This document shows, piece after piece, positions 1 through 6,014 of a stretch of 8,149 nucleotides of DNA. This DNA is from JBBRLA01 sp038231615 (GTDB lineage: Bacteria > Myxococcota_A > Polyangia > Palsa-1104 > JAEUJZ01): positions 1 through 8,149 of the forward strand of contig JBBRLA010000384.1 in NCBI GenBank assembly GCA_038231615.1. The letters run 5' to 3'. Position numbers and translations under genes: made by a program. Under the pieces are notes generated by a model. The model saw only the letters and a program-made list of their open reading frames with translations. It was not told the origin of the DNA and did not search any database. Within the stretch, counting starts at the first letter, position 1; each line of letters starts with the position of its first letter.

Positions 1-5
1 CTTTT

Positions 6-551
6 TCACGAGGGTTTGGCCGGCCCCGGGGCGAAGACGTCCGCGGGGGTCTGAAACAGGGGCTCCAGCAGGTGGAAAAGGGCGGCGTGGCGCTTCAGCC
101 AGGTCTTTCTGGGCAGGGACCAGCTCCCGACCACTTCCCATCCCATGGGGCCTTGGCCCAGGAGTTCCAGGGTGCGGGCCTCCGGGTCGGTGGTGCCGGA
201 GGTGGAGGGGCCCAGGCGGTCGCGTTTCAAGGCCCGCGAAAGCTCGCGGTTCCGGTCCAGGTCATATTTGATGTGCACGGGGGCCGGGGACCAGTTGGGG
301 TTGCGCCGCTCGGCGGAGCCGACGCCGATGATGACCTCGACGCGCTGGCCGTTCACGATCTGGGACCAGCGGACGCGGGCCCTGGCGACAAGGTCCCCGG
401 ACAGGACGCCCGAGAGAGTCGCAGGGGGGACCCTGGGCTGGGCGCTGGCCCGCGAAAAAAGGGCGCAAAAGGTACCCAGAAAGCCAAGGGCGCAGGCGAT
501 CGCCGAGGCCAGGGCGATCCGGCGGGCAGTGAAGGCCAAGATGACGACCAT
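6..551 (-). CDS. Secreted protein of unknown function, signal peptide
   Basis: The protein is 181 residues from the ATG at 551, complete, with a TGA stop at 8-6. I do not recognise the family. The N-terminus is a clear Sec signal: basic residues around 10-11, a hydrophobic core (about 12-32), and an Ala-Ser-Ala cleavage site after residue 37 (ASA|QP). The mature part of about 144 residues would sit in the periplasm or outside the cell. It has no obvious membrane segment, and its C-terminal half is rich in basic residues. A stretch near residue 130 (LELLGQGPMGWEVVGSW) loosely recalls the L-x-GWE-V pattern of DUF4177-like small proteins, but this is a weak resemblance. An in-frame GTG at 575 would add eight residues. 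I prefer ATG 551 because it sits directly before the signal peptide, although neither start has a good ribosome binding site. The gene is divergent from the MoxR operon across about 70 bp, in which I see no convincing promoter for either side. Confidence 0.72.
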   Translation of the reverse strand: MVVILAFTARRIALASAIACALGFLGTFCALFSRASAQPRVPPATLSGVLSGDLVARARVRWSQIVNGQRVEVIIGVGSAERRNPNWSPAPVHIKYDLDRNRELSRALKRDRLGPSTSGTTDPEARTLELLGQGPMGWEVVGSWSLPRKTWLKRHAALFHLLEPLFQTPADVFAPGPAKPS

Positions 552-620
552 GGTACGTAAAGAGATCAGTAACACGGCTTCGGGCCGCCGGCCACCATGC
601 TACGATCGAACGAAGGGCCC

Positions 621-1568
621 ATGTCCAACCCTCAGCTCGACCTGCAGCCCGACCTCCAGCGCATCCGCTCCGCTCTCGCGGAGATCATCCAAGGCAAGGG
701 TGAGGTCATCGACCTGGTGCTCATCGGCGTCCTGGCCGGGGGCCATGTCCTTCTGGAGGACGTGCCGGGGGTGGGCAAGACCACCCTGGCCAAGGCGCTT
801 TCCCGGGTCTTCGCCGTGTCCTTCAGCAGGGTCCAGTTCACCCCCGACCTTTTGCCCACCGATATCCTCGGGGCGCAGGTGCTCAATCCCCGCGACGGCA
901 CCTTCGCCTTCCACCGCGGCCCGGTGTTCACCCACGTGCTCCTGGCCGACGAGATCAACCGCGCCTCGCCGCGCACCCAGGCGGCCCTTCTGGAGGCCAT
1001 GAACGAGGCCCAGGCCACCATCGACGGGGTGTCGCACCCGCTGCCGCAGCCGTTCTTCGTGCTGGCCACCCAGAACCCGGCGGACTACCAGGGCACCTAC
1101 CCCCTGCCCGAGGCGCAGCTCGACCGCTTCCTGCTGCGCGTCGGCGTCGGCTATCCGTCTCCCGAGGCGGAGCTGCGCATGCTCAAGAGCCGCCAGCACA
1201 AGGACCCGCTTTCTGCGGTGCGGCCCGTGGTGGACGAGGCGCGCCTTCTGGCCATGCAGGCCGCGGTGCGCGAGGTGACGGTGCGCGACGACGTTGCCCG
1301 CTACCTCCTGCGCATCGTTGAGAAGACCCGCTCCTACCCGGAGCTGGACCTGGGCATCAGCCCCCGGGGCGCCCTTTCCCTGTTCCGCGCCGCGCAGGCC
1401 CGCGCCTTTCTGTCCGGGCGGACCTATGCCAGCCCGGCGGACGTGCAGGCGCTTTGCGGCCCGGTGCTGGCCCACCGCCTGAAACTCACCACCCAGGCGC
1501 GCTACTCCGGCACCTCCGCCGAGTCGGTGGTCGCGGCCATCGTCCGCATGGTCCAGGTGCCCGCCTGA
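621..1568 (+). CDS. MoxR-family AAA+ ATPase
   Basis: This 315-residue AAA+ ATPase has the usual MoxR length and layout. The N-terminal motif VLAGGHVLLEDVPGVGKT carries Walker A (GVGKT, about 50-54). Walker B is VLLADEIN (106-113), sensor 1 is ATQNP (149-153), and LPEAQLDRF (162-170) is the family's arginine-finger region. A helical lid with the SPRG motif follows. MoxR proteins are thought to act as ATP-driven chaperones that remodel or insert metal centres into partner proteins, often ones with von Willebrand-like or DUF58 domains. The partner here is presumably the DUF58 protein encoded 36 bp downstream. The substrate is not deducible. I chose the ATG at 621 because GAAGG lies at 612-616 and the family's conserved region begins soon after. 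An ATG at 597 would add eight residues but has no ribosome binding site. All catalytic motifs are intact, so the protein should be active. Confidence 0.95.
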   Translation: MSNPQLDLQPDLQRIRSALAEIIQGKGEVIDLVLIGVLAGGHVLLEDVPGVGKTTLAKALSRVFAVSFSRVQFTPDLLPTDILGAQVLNPRDGTFAFHRGPVFTHVLLADEINRASPRTQAALLEAMNEAQATIDGVSHPLPQPFFVLATQNPADYQGTYPLPEAQLDRFLLRVGVGYPSPEAELRMLKSRQHKDPLSAVRPVVDEARLLAMQAAVREVTVRDDVARYLLRIVEKTRSYPELDLGISPRGALSLFRAAQARAFLSGRTYASPADVQALCGPVLAHRLKLTTQARYSGTSAESVVAAIVRMVQVPA

Positions 1569-1584
1569 CCGATACGCCGACCCA

Positions 1585-1611
1585 ATGAAGACGATGAAGA
1601 CCCGATGAAGA
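1585..1611 (+). repeat. Triple ATGAAGA repeat and seven-codon mini-ORF at the DUF58 start
   Basis: ATGAAGA occurs three times, at 1585, 1594 and 1605, the last being the start of the DUF58 gene. The first two copies lie in a seven-codon reading frame (MKTMKTR) whose TGA at 1606-1608 overlaps the DUF58 ATG as ATGA. There is no clear Shine-Dalgarno sequence before the DUF58 start, so the short frame might deliver ribosomes to it. It may equally be a chance slippage repeat. Confidence 0.4.
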
Positions 1612-2933
1612 TCAATTTCGCCCGACTGAACCATGTCCTCATCCCGACCACCAAGGACCAGCGCGACCGGCTGCGCGAAAGCCGCGTCGCCTTCCTGATG
1701 GTCCCCTTGATCTTTTTGTGGGAGACCCTGACCCCGGATGGGACGGCCTTCGCCCTTTCGGCGCTCCTTTGCGGGGCCCTGGGACTGGAGGTGACCAGCA
1801 ATGACACGCATCTTTTATGGGGGGCGCTGACCGGGTTGCTTCTTGGCTCGGTGCTGCTTTCGCGCATCTATCGACTCGACGGAGTGCGCCTGCGGGTGAA
1901 CGCCCCACAACGGGTCACCATTGGCGATGAGTTGACTTTTACCCTTTCTGCAATCAACGAGGGGGCGCGGGACCGCCGGGCGCTGCGCTTCGCCGGGCCC
2001 TTTCTGCCGTGGGACGGACGCTTCACTTCGCCCGCGCCGGGCCTGGCCACGCTGCCCAGTGGAGAGACCCGCTGCGTCGAGACCCGCGCCCGCTTCACCT
2101 CCCGGGGCGAACACCACCTGGACCCCTTCCGGGTGGCGGCCCTGTGCCCATTGGGACTTGCGCAAGGCCCCGGGGTCTACACCGGCGGCTGCCGATTCCT
2201 GGTGGTGCCGCCAATCGCCAACGTGGTGCGCATCGGCGCCCCACAGGGGCGGCGCCACCAGCCCGGCGGCGTCGCCCTGGCCTCCAAGACCGGCGAGTCG
2301 ATGGACCTGCGCGGGGTGCGCCCCTACCGCCCCGGCGACCCGGTGCGCGACCTGCACGCGCGAAGCTGGGCCCGTACCGGCGTCCCGGTGGTGCGCGAAT
2401 ATCAGCAGGAGTACTTCAGCCGCATCGGGGTGATCCTGGACACCGATGAAGGACCGGCGGGGGGCCTGCTCGCCCGAGGCCCCAGCCGCAGCCGCAGCCA
2501 AGAAATATTCGCCGGCGAGGCGCTGGAACCGGCGCTCTCCCTGGCCGCCGGGGTACTTAGCTGCCTGAGCCGGGGCGAGGCGCTCATCGACCTGATCCTG
2601 GTGGGCGACAAGGTGCACCCGCTGACGCTGGGCCGGAGCCTGGGCAGCTTCGAGCAGGCCCTGGACCTTCTGGCCTGCGTAAAACCCGGGCCGCGCTTCG
2701 ACGGCGAGCGGGTCTTCGCCAGCCTCTCGTCGCACATTTTGCGCTTATCGTGCGTGATCTTTCTGGCGCTGCGCTGGGACGCGGGGCGGGCCCGCCTGGC
2801 GGATCGGGTGCGCGCCATGGGGGTCGGCTGCAAGGTCTTGCTCATCGCGGAGGAAGCACCCGCCACGGGAGAGGATCCTCCCCTTCCCGTCTCACCCCGG
2901 GCCCTCGCCCGCGGGGAGGCGCTGTTCCTGTGA
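1605..2933 (+). CDS. DUF58 domain membrane protein
   Basis: The protein has 442 residues. Two hydrophobic segments (about 27-42 and 46-86, the second possibly double) anchor it in the inner membrane. A beta-rich region follows (about 93-205). The DUF58 signature is at about 230-266: GESMDLRGVRPYRPGDPVRD, then ARSWARTGVPVVREY. DUF58 proteins are the standard partners of MoxR ATPases and carry a von Willebrand A-like fold. Where many family members have a DxSxS-type metal site, this one reads LDTDEG (279-283), so the MIDAS-like site is probably incomplete and metal binding is doubtful. An arginine/serine-rich insert follows (about 291-298). The ATG at 1605 overlaps the TGA of a short upstream frame. 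The 3' end overlaps the transglutaminase gene by GTGA, indicating co-translation. The family assignment is firm, but the biochemical role is not known. Confidence 0.92.
   Translation: MKINFARLNHVLIPTTKDQRDRLRESRVAFLMVPLIFLWETLTPDGTAFALSALLCGALGLEVTSNDTHLLWGALTGLLLGSVLLSRIYRLDGVRLRVNAPQRVTIGDELTFTLSAINEGARDRRALRFAGPFLPWDGRFTSPAPGLATLPSGETRCVETRARFTSRGEHHLDPFRVAALCPLGLAQGPGVYTGGCRFLVVPPIANVVRIGAPQGRRHQPGGVALASKTGESMDLRGVRPYRPGDPVRDLHARSWARTGVPVVREYQQEYFSRIGVILDTDEGPAGGLLARGPSRSRSQEIFAGEALEPALSLAAGVLSCLSRGEALIDLILVGDKVHPLTLGRSLGSFEQALDLLACVKPGPRFDGERVFASLSSHILRLSCVIFLALRWDAGRARLADRVRAMGVGCKVLLIAEEAPATGEDPPLPVSPRALARGEALFL
2913..2919 (+). promoter_or_regulatory. Ribosome binding site fixing the GTG start of the transglutaminase
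   Basis: GGGGAGG lies inside the end of the DUF58 gene, 10 nt before the GTG at 2930. The reading frame is open further upstream, to 2750, but that extension lies inside the DUF58 gene and is arginine/glycine-rich with no membrane character. The first membrane segment begins about 17 residues after this GTG. The site therefore decides the start. Confidence 0.7.
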
Positions 2934-4861
2934 CGGGCGCTGTCGCGACGACCGGCGCCGGCCCTCGGGTCCCGGCCTGGCTTCCGGCCGCGCTTTGGGG
3001 CCTGCCCCTGTGGATCGCCGCCGCGCTGATCGGCGTGGTGACCGGCAGCGCCGTGCTCTTCGTGGCATCCGCCGCCGCCGTGCTCCTGGGGGTGGCCCTG
3101 TCCCGGCGCCTGTCCACCGGGTCCTTCGGCGAGGTGCTGATGTGCCTGGCCGCGGTGGGCCTCTCGATCCCGCTGGCCTCCGCCTTGGTGCCACCCGGAG
3201 ACGACGCCCGCCTGCCGGTGTTCTGGACCGGACTGGCCCTTTCCGGGCTCCTGTGCGCCGCCGCCCGCCTGCTTCTCGCCGCCCCGGCCGGCGGCCCCCG
3301 CTTTACCTACGTCCTGGGTCTGTGCCCCCTGGCTGCCTGCGGCCAGGTCCGCATCGGCCCGGTGTATCTGTTGGCCATCGGGTCCTATCTTCTCGCTGCC
3401 CTGGTCGCCCTGCGGGCCGAAGACCCGACCCGGACGCCGTGGGCCGCGCTGCCCCGGCGGGAACGATTCCTCGCCCTTTTGCTGCCGATCTTCTCGCTGC
3501 TCTTGTGGGGCGCGGTGACGGCGCCCCTGGTGCCGCTGCACGGCTTTGTCATCCAGCACTTCGATCTGTCGTACCTCGGCGGCGTCTCGGGCCGGGCCCG
3601 CGGTCGCTTCACCGACCGGATGCGCCTCGGGTCCCTCCGCGAGGTGCTCGACTCGGACCAGATCGTCCTGCGGGTCTATGATCCTTCCCAGCTGCCGGTG
3701 GACTACCTGCGCGGGGCGGTCTACGATCACTATGAGAATGGGCGTTGGCAGTCCCGTCGCCAGCGTCGTCTGGGTCCGGGACCGGTGGGCCGAGGGCCCC
3801 TCCCCGGCGCCAACGGGGTCGAGGTCCGCCGCGTTTCCGGCGACCCCGAGCGGCTCTTTTCGCCCCTGGCCCTGGCCGCGCTGAGCACCAACGGCGAGAT
3901 CCTCACCGCCGACGACTTCGGCATCCTGCGCGGCGTAGAGGGCCAGGTCCGCCGGTACTGGCTGCGCGAGGGCCCGCGGCAGGTGGCCCTCCCGATGCCG
4001 CCCGGCCCTGACGACCTCCAGCTCCCGCCGGCCCTTAAGGCGCCCCTGTCCACACTGGCCGCCGAATGGACCGCCGGCCAGACCACCAGCGCCGGCAAGC
4101 TGGCCGCCATCGGACGCCGCCTGACCGGCGGCTATGCCTATTCCCTGAGCTTCCAGCTTTCGGGCAAAGGCGACCCGGTGCTGGAGTTCTTGCACATCCA
4201 GAAGCAGGGCCACTGCGAGTACTTCGCCGCGTCGATGGCGCTTTTGGCCCGGGCGGCCGGCGTCCCCGCCCGGGTCGTCGGCGGCTACCGGGTCACCGAA
4301 CACAACCCGCTGGGGGGCTATCACCTGGTACGCGAGCGCAACGCCCACACCTGGGTCGAGGCCCACGTGCCGGGCACCGGGGACGCCGCGGGATGGGCCA
4401 CCTACGACCCGACGCCCGCGGGCTCGCCGCCGGAACTGCGCACGGACACCCCGGGGTGGGCTGCCCTGCGAGACCTGCTGAACGCCCGGCTCGCGGGAGC
4501 GTGGGCCTGGCTTTTGGGGCGGAGCCGGACGGAGCTTTCGGCGGTGCTGCTAGCGGTGCTGGCGATCTTTTTGGCCATCCGCCGGCTCAGCGGGCGGCGG
4601 GTGGCCGGGGAAAAGACTGAAGATCGCTTCGACAGGCCGCTCGCCGGTTACCAGGACCTGGAACGGGCGCTCCTTGTGGAGGGCACGCGCCGGCTGCCCT
4701 GGGAGCCGCTGGAAGACTTCGCCCGACGAGTGAAGGATGCCGAGGCGGCGGCGCTTATCACCCGCTACGCGGCGCTGCGCTACGGCGGCCTAGGGGATGA
4801 GATCCAGATAGAAGCGGAACTCCGGCGCTGCGCCGGCAGACTGCTCGTGGTGACCGGTTGA
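2930..4861 (+). CDS. tgpA: TgpA-like membrane transglutaminase
   Basis: The protein has 643 residues from the GTG at 2930 and matches TgpA-type proteins in architecture. About five or six membrane helices fill residues 17-202 (the DUF3488-like region). A large extracytoplasmic part follows with a transglutaminase core, then a last membrane helix (about 534-552) and a cytoplasmic tail of about 90 residues resembling DUF4129. The catalytic triad is visible: Cys429 in GHCEYFA, His473 in RNAHTWVEA and Asp493 in YDPTP. The family fold resembles papain-like and transglutaminase enzymes acting on Gln, Lys or peptide bonds in periplasmic proteins. The substrate is unknown even for well-studied members, and Pseudomonas TgpA is reported as essential. 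The GTGA overlap with the DUF58 gene and the MoxR gene further upstream make this a three-gene operon. All key residues are present. The gene converges on the regulator pair, with the repeat cluster in between. Confidence 0.93.
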   Translation: MTGAVATTGAGPRVPAWLPAALWGLPLWIAAALIGVVTGSAVLFVASAAAVLLGVALSRRLSTGSFGEVLMCLAAVGLSIPLASALVPPGDDARLPVFWTGLALSGLLCAAARLLLAAPAGGPRFTYVLGLCPLAACGQVRIGPVYLLAIGSYLLAALVALRAEDPTRTPWAALPRRERFLALLLPIFSLLLWGAVTAPLVPLHGFVIQHFDLSYLGGVSGRARGRFTDRMRLGSLREVLDSDQIVLRVYDPSQLPVDYLRGAVYDHYENGRWQSRRQRRLGPGPVGRGPLPGANGVEVRRVSGDPERLFSPLALAALSTNGEILTADDFGILRGVEGQVRRYWLREGPRQVALPMPPGPDDLQLPPALKAPLSTLAAEWTAGQTTSAGKLAAIGRRLTGGYAYSLSFQLSGKGDPVLEFLHIQKQGHCEYFAASMALLARAAGVPARVVGGYRVTEHNPLGGYHLVRERNAHTWVEAHVPGTGDAAGWATYDPTPAGSPPELRTDTPGWAALRDLLNARLAGAWAWLLGRSRTELSAVLLAVLAIFLAIRRLSGRRVAGEKTEDRFDRPLAGYQDLERALLVEGTRRLPWEPLEDFARRVKDAEAAALITRYAALRYGGLGDEIQIEAELRRCAGRLLVVTG

Positions 4862-4875
4862 AGCCGGAGTTTGCC

Positions 4876-5009
4876 AGTGGGGATTTCGTTACTCATTCGG
4901 AGTGGGGATTTCGTTACTCATTGCAAATGAGTAACGAAATCCCCACTTTCAAATGAGTAACGAAATCCCCACTTTCAAATGAGTAACGAAATCCCCACTT
5001 CAAATGAGT
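4876..5009. repeat. Cluster of five perfect 22-bp repeats in two orientations plus a truncated sixth
   Basis: The unit begins AGTGGGGATTTCG and ends TTACTCATT, with no mismatch among the five full copies. Plus-orientation copies are at 4876-4897 and 4901-4922. Reverse-complement copies are at 4926-4947, 4952-4973 and 4978-4999. A seven-base stub of a further reverse copy (AATGAGT) is at 5003-5009. Spacers are only 3-4 nt (CGG, GCA, TTCA, TTCA, TCA), giving a 25-26 bp period. The block fills the gap between two convergent stop codons (4861 and 5014) and is AT-richer than its surroundings. Head-to-head groups of short terminal repeats recall the left and right ends of IS21-family elements. Here they would be joined with no transposase between them, which would make this a MITE-like remnant. 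That assignment is from memory and unverified. Binding sites for the neighbouring regulators are an alternative. Confidence 0.9.
4901..4947. terminator. Perfect 22-bp inverted repeat with a 3-nt loop between convergent genes
   Basis: The second plus-orientation repeat copy and the first reverse copy form a perfect 22-bp stem around GCA (4923-4925). It lies between the 3' ends of two convergent genes, so in RNA it could act as a hairpin for either transcript. There is no run of T after the stem on either strand, so it is not a standard intrinsic terminator. It may simply be a by-product of the repeat arrangement. Confidence 0.4.
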
Positions 5010-5013
5010 GGGT

Positions 5014-5982
5014 TCATCCATCCAGAAGAGGAGCGTTCTGTGGGGCGGCAGGCAACGCGCGTTGCCTTTCGAGCCGGGCATAGACCAGCGTCCGCATGAT
5101 TTTGCAGGCCAGGTCCATGGCGCGTCTCAGCTTGCGCGCCCCATAGGGGAGGGAGGGTCGAATCTCATTCAGCGATCTCCAAGAGACGGGGATGCCGCCA
5201 TCGACGATCAACGACAGCGCCATCATGCCCCTTACGACAGGGTCGGGGCTGTTCAGGTCGTGAATGACCAGGTCGATGATCGCGTGGTCCTGCTTGGGCA
5301 CCGTGGACAGGAGCAGCTTCCGCAGCATCTCCGTCTTTTCCTTCTGGATGTCCCGCTCCAGTTCGTCCGTCCCTAGCAGGGAGAGCAGCACGTGTTCCAC
5401 CTCGACCCGCCGCCAGTGAGGCAGCGTGGGCCCGAGCGCTTCGAGGATCGGCGCGTAATGCTGCCCGAGCGGCGGCAATTCAGCGTATCCCAGGGGGGTC
5501 GGACGAAAGCCGAGCGGCCAGTCGAGGGGCTTCACCTGGGTCGGGCACGCCAGCGCCACGACCTGGTCATCTGGCTCGACCTGGTCATCTTCCTCGCCGT
5601 CGTCGTCGTCTCGCTCGCCGTCGTCGTCTAGATCGCTGTCCCTCTCGAGATCTTCGCAGCGGCGGCGTTCCAGCGCTTCTTCCAGTCGGATCTGGTCTTT
5701 TTTCACCGCCTCCAGTTCGTCCGATAGGCCGCCGAGCCGGGCCGCATTGTCGTCGGGCCCGAAGGCCAGCCAGCCCGGCGGCAAGTTCAGCGCTCGGGCC
5801 AGCTTGACCAGCGTCGGCAGCTTGACGTTGCCCTGCATCTTGTCATTTTCGATGTTGTAGAAGCTCTTGCGTTCCACGCCTGCCCGCTCGCTCAACTCGG
5901 CCTGCGTCAGACCTCGCCACTCGCGCGCCAGGCGCAGCCGCTCCCCCAGGCCGGAAGACCGATACTCCGCTTCGCTTTCCAT
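5014..5982 (-). CDS. Xre-type HTH regulator, downstream paralogue (acidic linker, unknown C-terminal domain)
   Basis: The protein has 322 residues. Residues 12-72 are an Xre/HTH_3 DNA-binding domain (LTQAELSERAGVERKSFYNIE holds the HTH core). A charged helical stretch, possibly coiled coil (about 86-112), leads into an acidic run (about 111-139, mostly Asp and Glu). A C-terminal domain of about 165 residues starts at WPLGFRP (155-161). It contains YAPILEALGP, LLLSTVP, DLNSPDP and DGGIPVS and ends NAPLLDG. I do not recognise this domain. The protein is a paralogue of the gene just upstream, with the same layout and length. The start at 5982 is set by GGGAGGG upstream and by matching the paralogue's MESE N-terminus. 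An in-frame ATG at 6018, overlapping the upstream stop as ATGA, would add 12 residues. It is probably a transcriptional regulator. A phage- or element-derived role is possible. No toxin or enzyme partner is visible. Confidence 0.85.
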   Translation of the reverse strand: MESEAEYRSSGLGERLRLAREWRGLTQAELSERAGVERKSFYNIENDKMQGNVKLPTLVKLARALNLPPGWLAFGPDDNAARLGGLSDELEAVKKDQIRLEEALERRRCEDLERDSDLDDDGERDDDDGEEDDQVEPDDQVVALACPTQVKPLDWPLGFRPTPLGYAELPPLGQHYAPILEALGPTLPHWRRVEVEHVLLSLLGTDELERDIQKEKTEMLRKLLLSTVPKQDHAIIDLVIHDLNSPDPVVRGMMALSLIVDGGIPVSWRSLNEIRPSLPYGARKLRRAMDLACKIMRTLVYARLERQRALPAAPQNAPLLDG

Positions 5983-5985
5983 GCA

Positions 5986-5992
5986 CCCTCCC
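5986..5992 (-). promoter_or_regulatory. Ribosome binding site of the downstream HTH gene
   Basis: On the minus strand GGGAGGG stands 3 nt before the ATG at 5982. The equivalent site before the paralogue (GGAGGG, 6996-7001) has the same spacing, and the bases around both starts are nearly identical. This supports these starts over the longer alternatives at 6018 and 7016. Confidence 0.65.
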
Positions 5993-6014
5993 TCATCCGC
6001 TTCATCAAGATCAT

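Noticed and set aside
552..620. A promoter for the MoxR operon or the divergent secreted-protein gene
   Set aside because: I found no pair of -35 and -10 boxes with acceptable spacing. The small GGCC and CGATCG palindromes there are expected in GC-rich DNA.
145..1002. A 285-codon open frame on the plus strand
   Set aside because: It overlaps the signal-peptide gene on the other strand and the MoxR gene in another frame. The translation is Arg/Ser/Pro-rich without domains.
600..1811. A 403-codon open frame on the minus strand
   Set aside because: It lies antisense to the MoxR gene. Its composition (His, Gln, Gly, Arg) and lack of any motif mark it as a shadow.
2402..4366. A 654-codon open frame on the minus strand
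   Set aside because: It is antisense to the DUF58 and transglutaminase genes, whose motifs are complete. Its protein is low-complexity Gly, Gln, Arg and Ala, typical of shadow frames in GC-rich DNA.
4900..4960. A standard intrinsic terminator
   Set aside because: The stem is strong but no T run follows on either strand. It is kept only as a possible hairpin.
4876..5009. A CRISPR array
   Set aside because: Spacers are 3-4 nt, copies are in both orientations and no cas genes are present.
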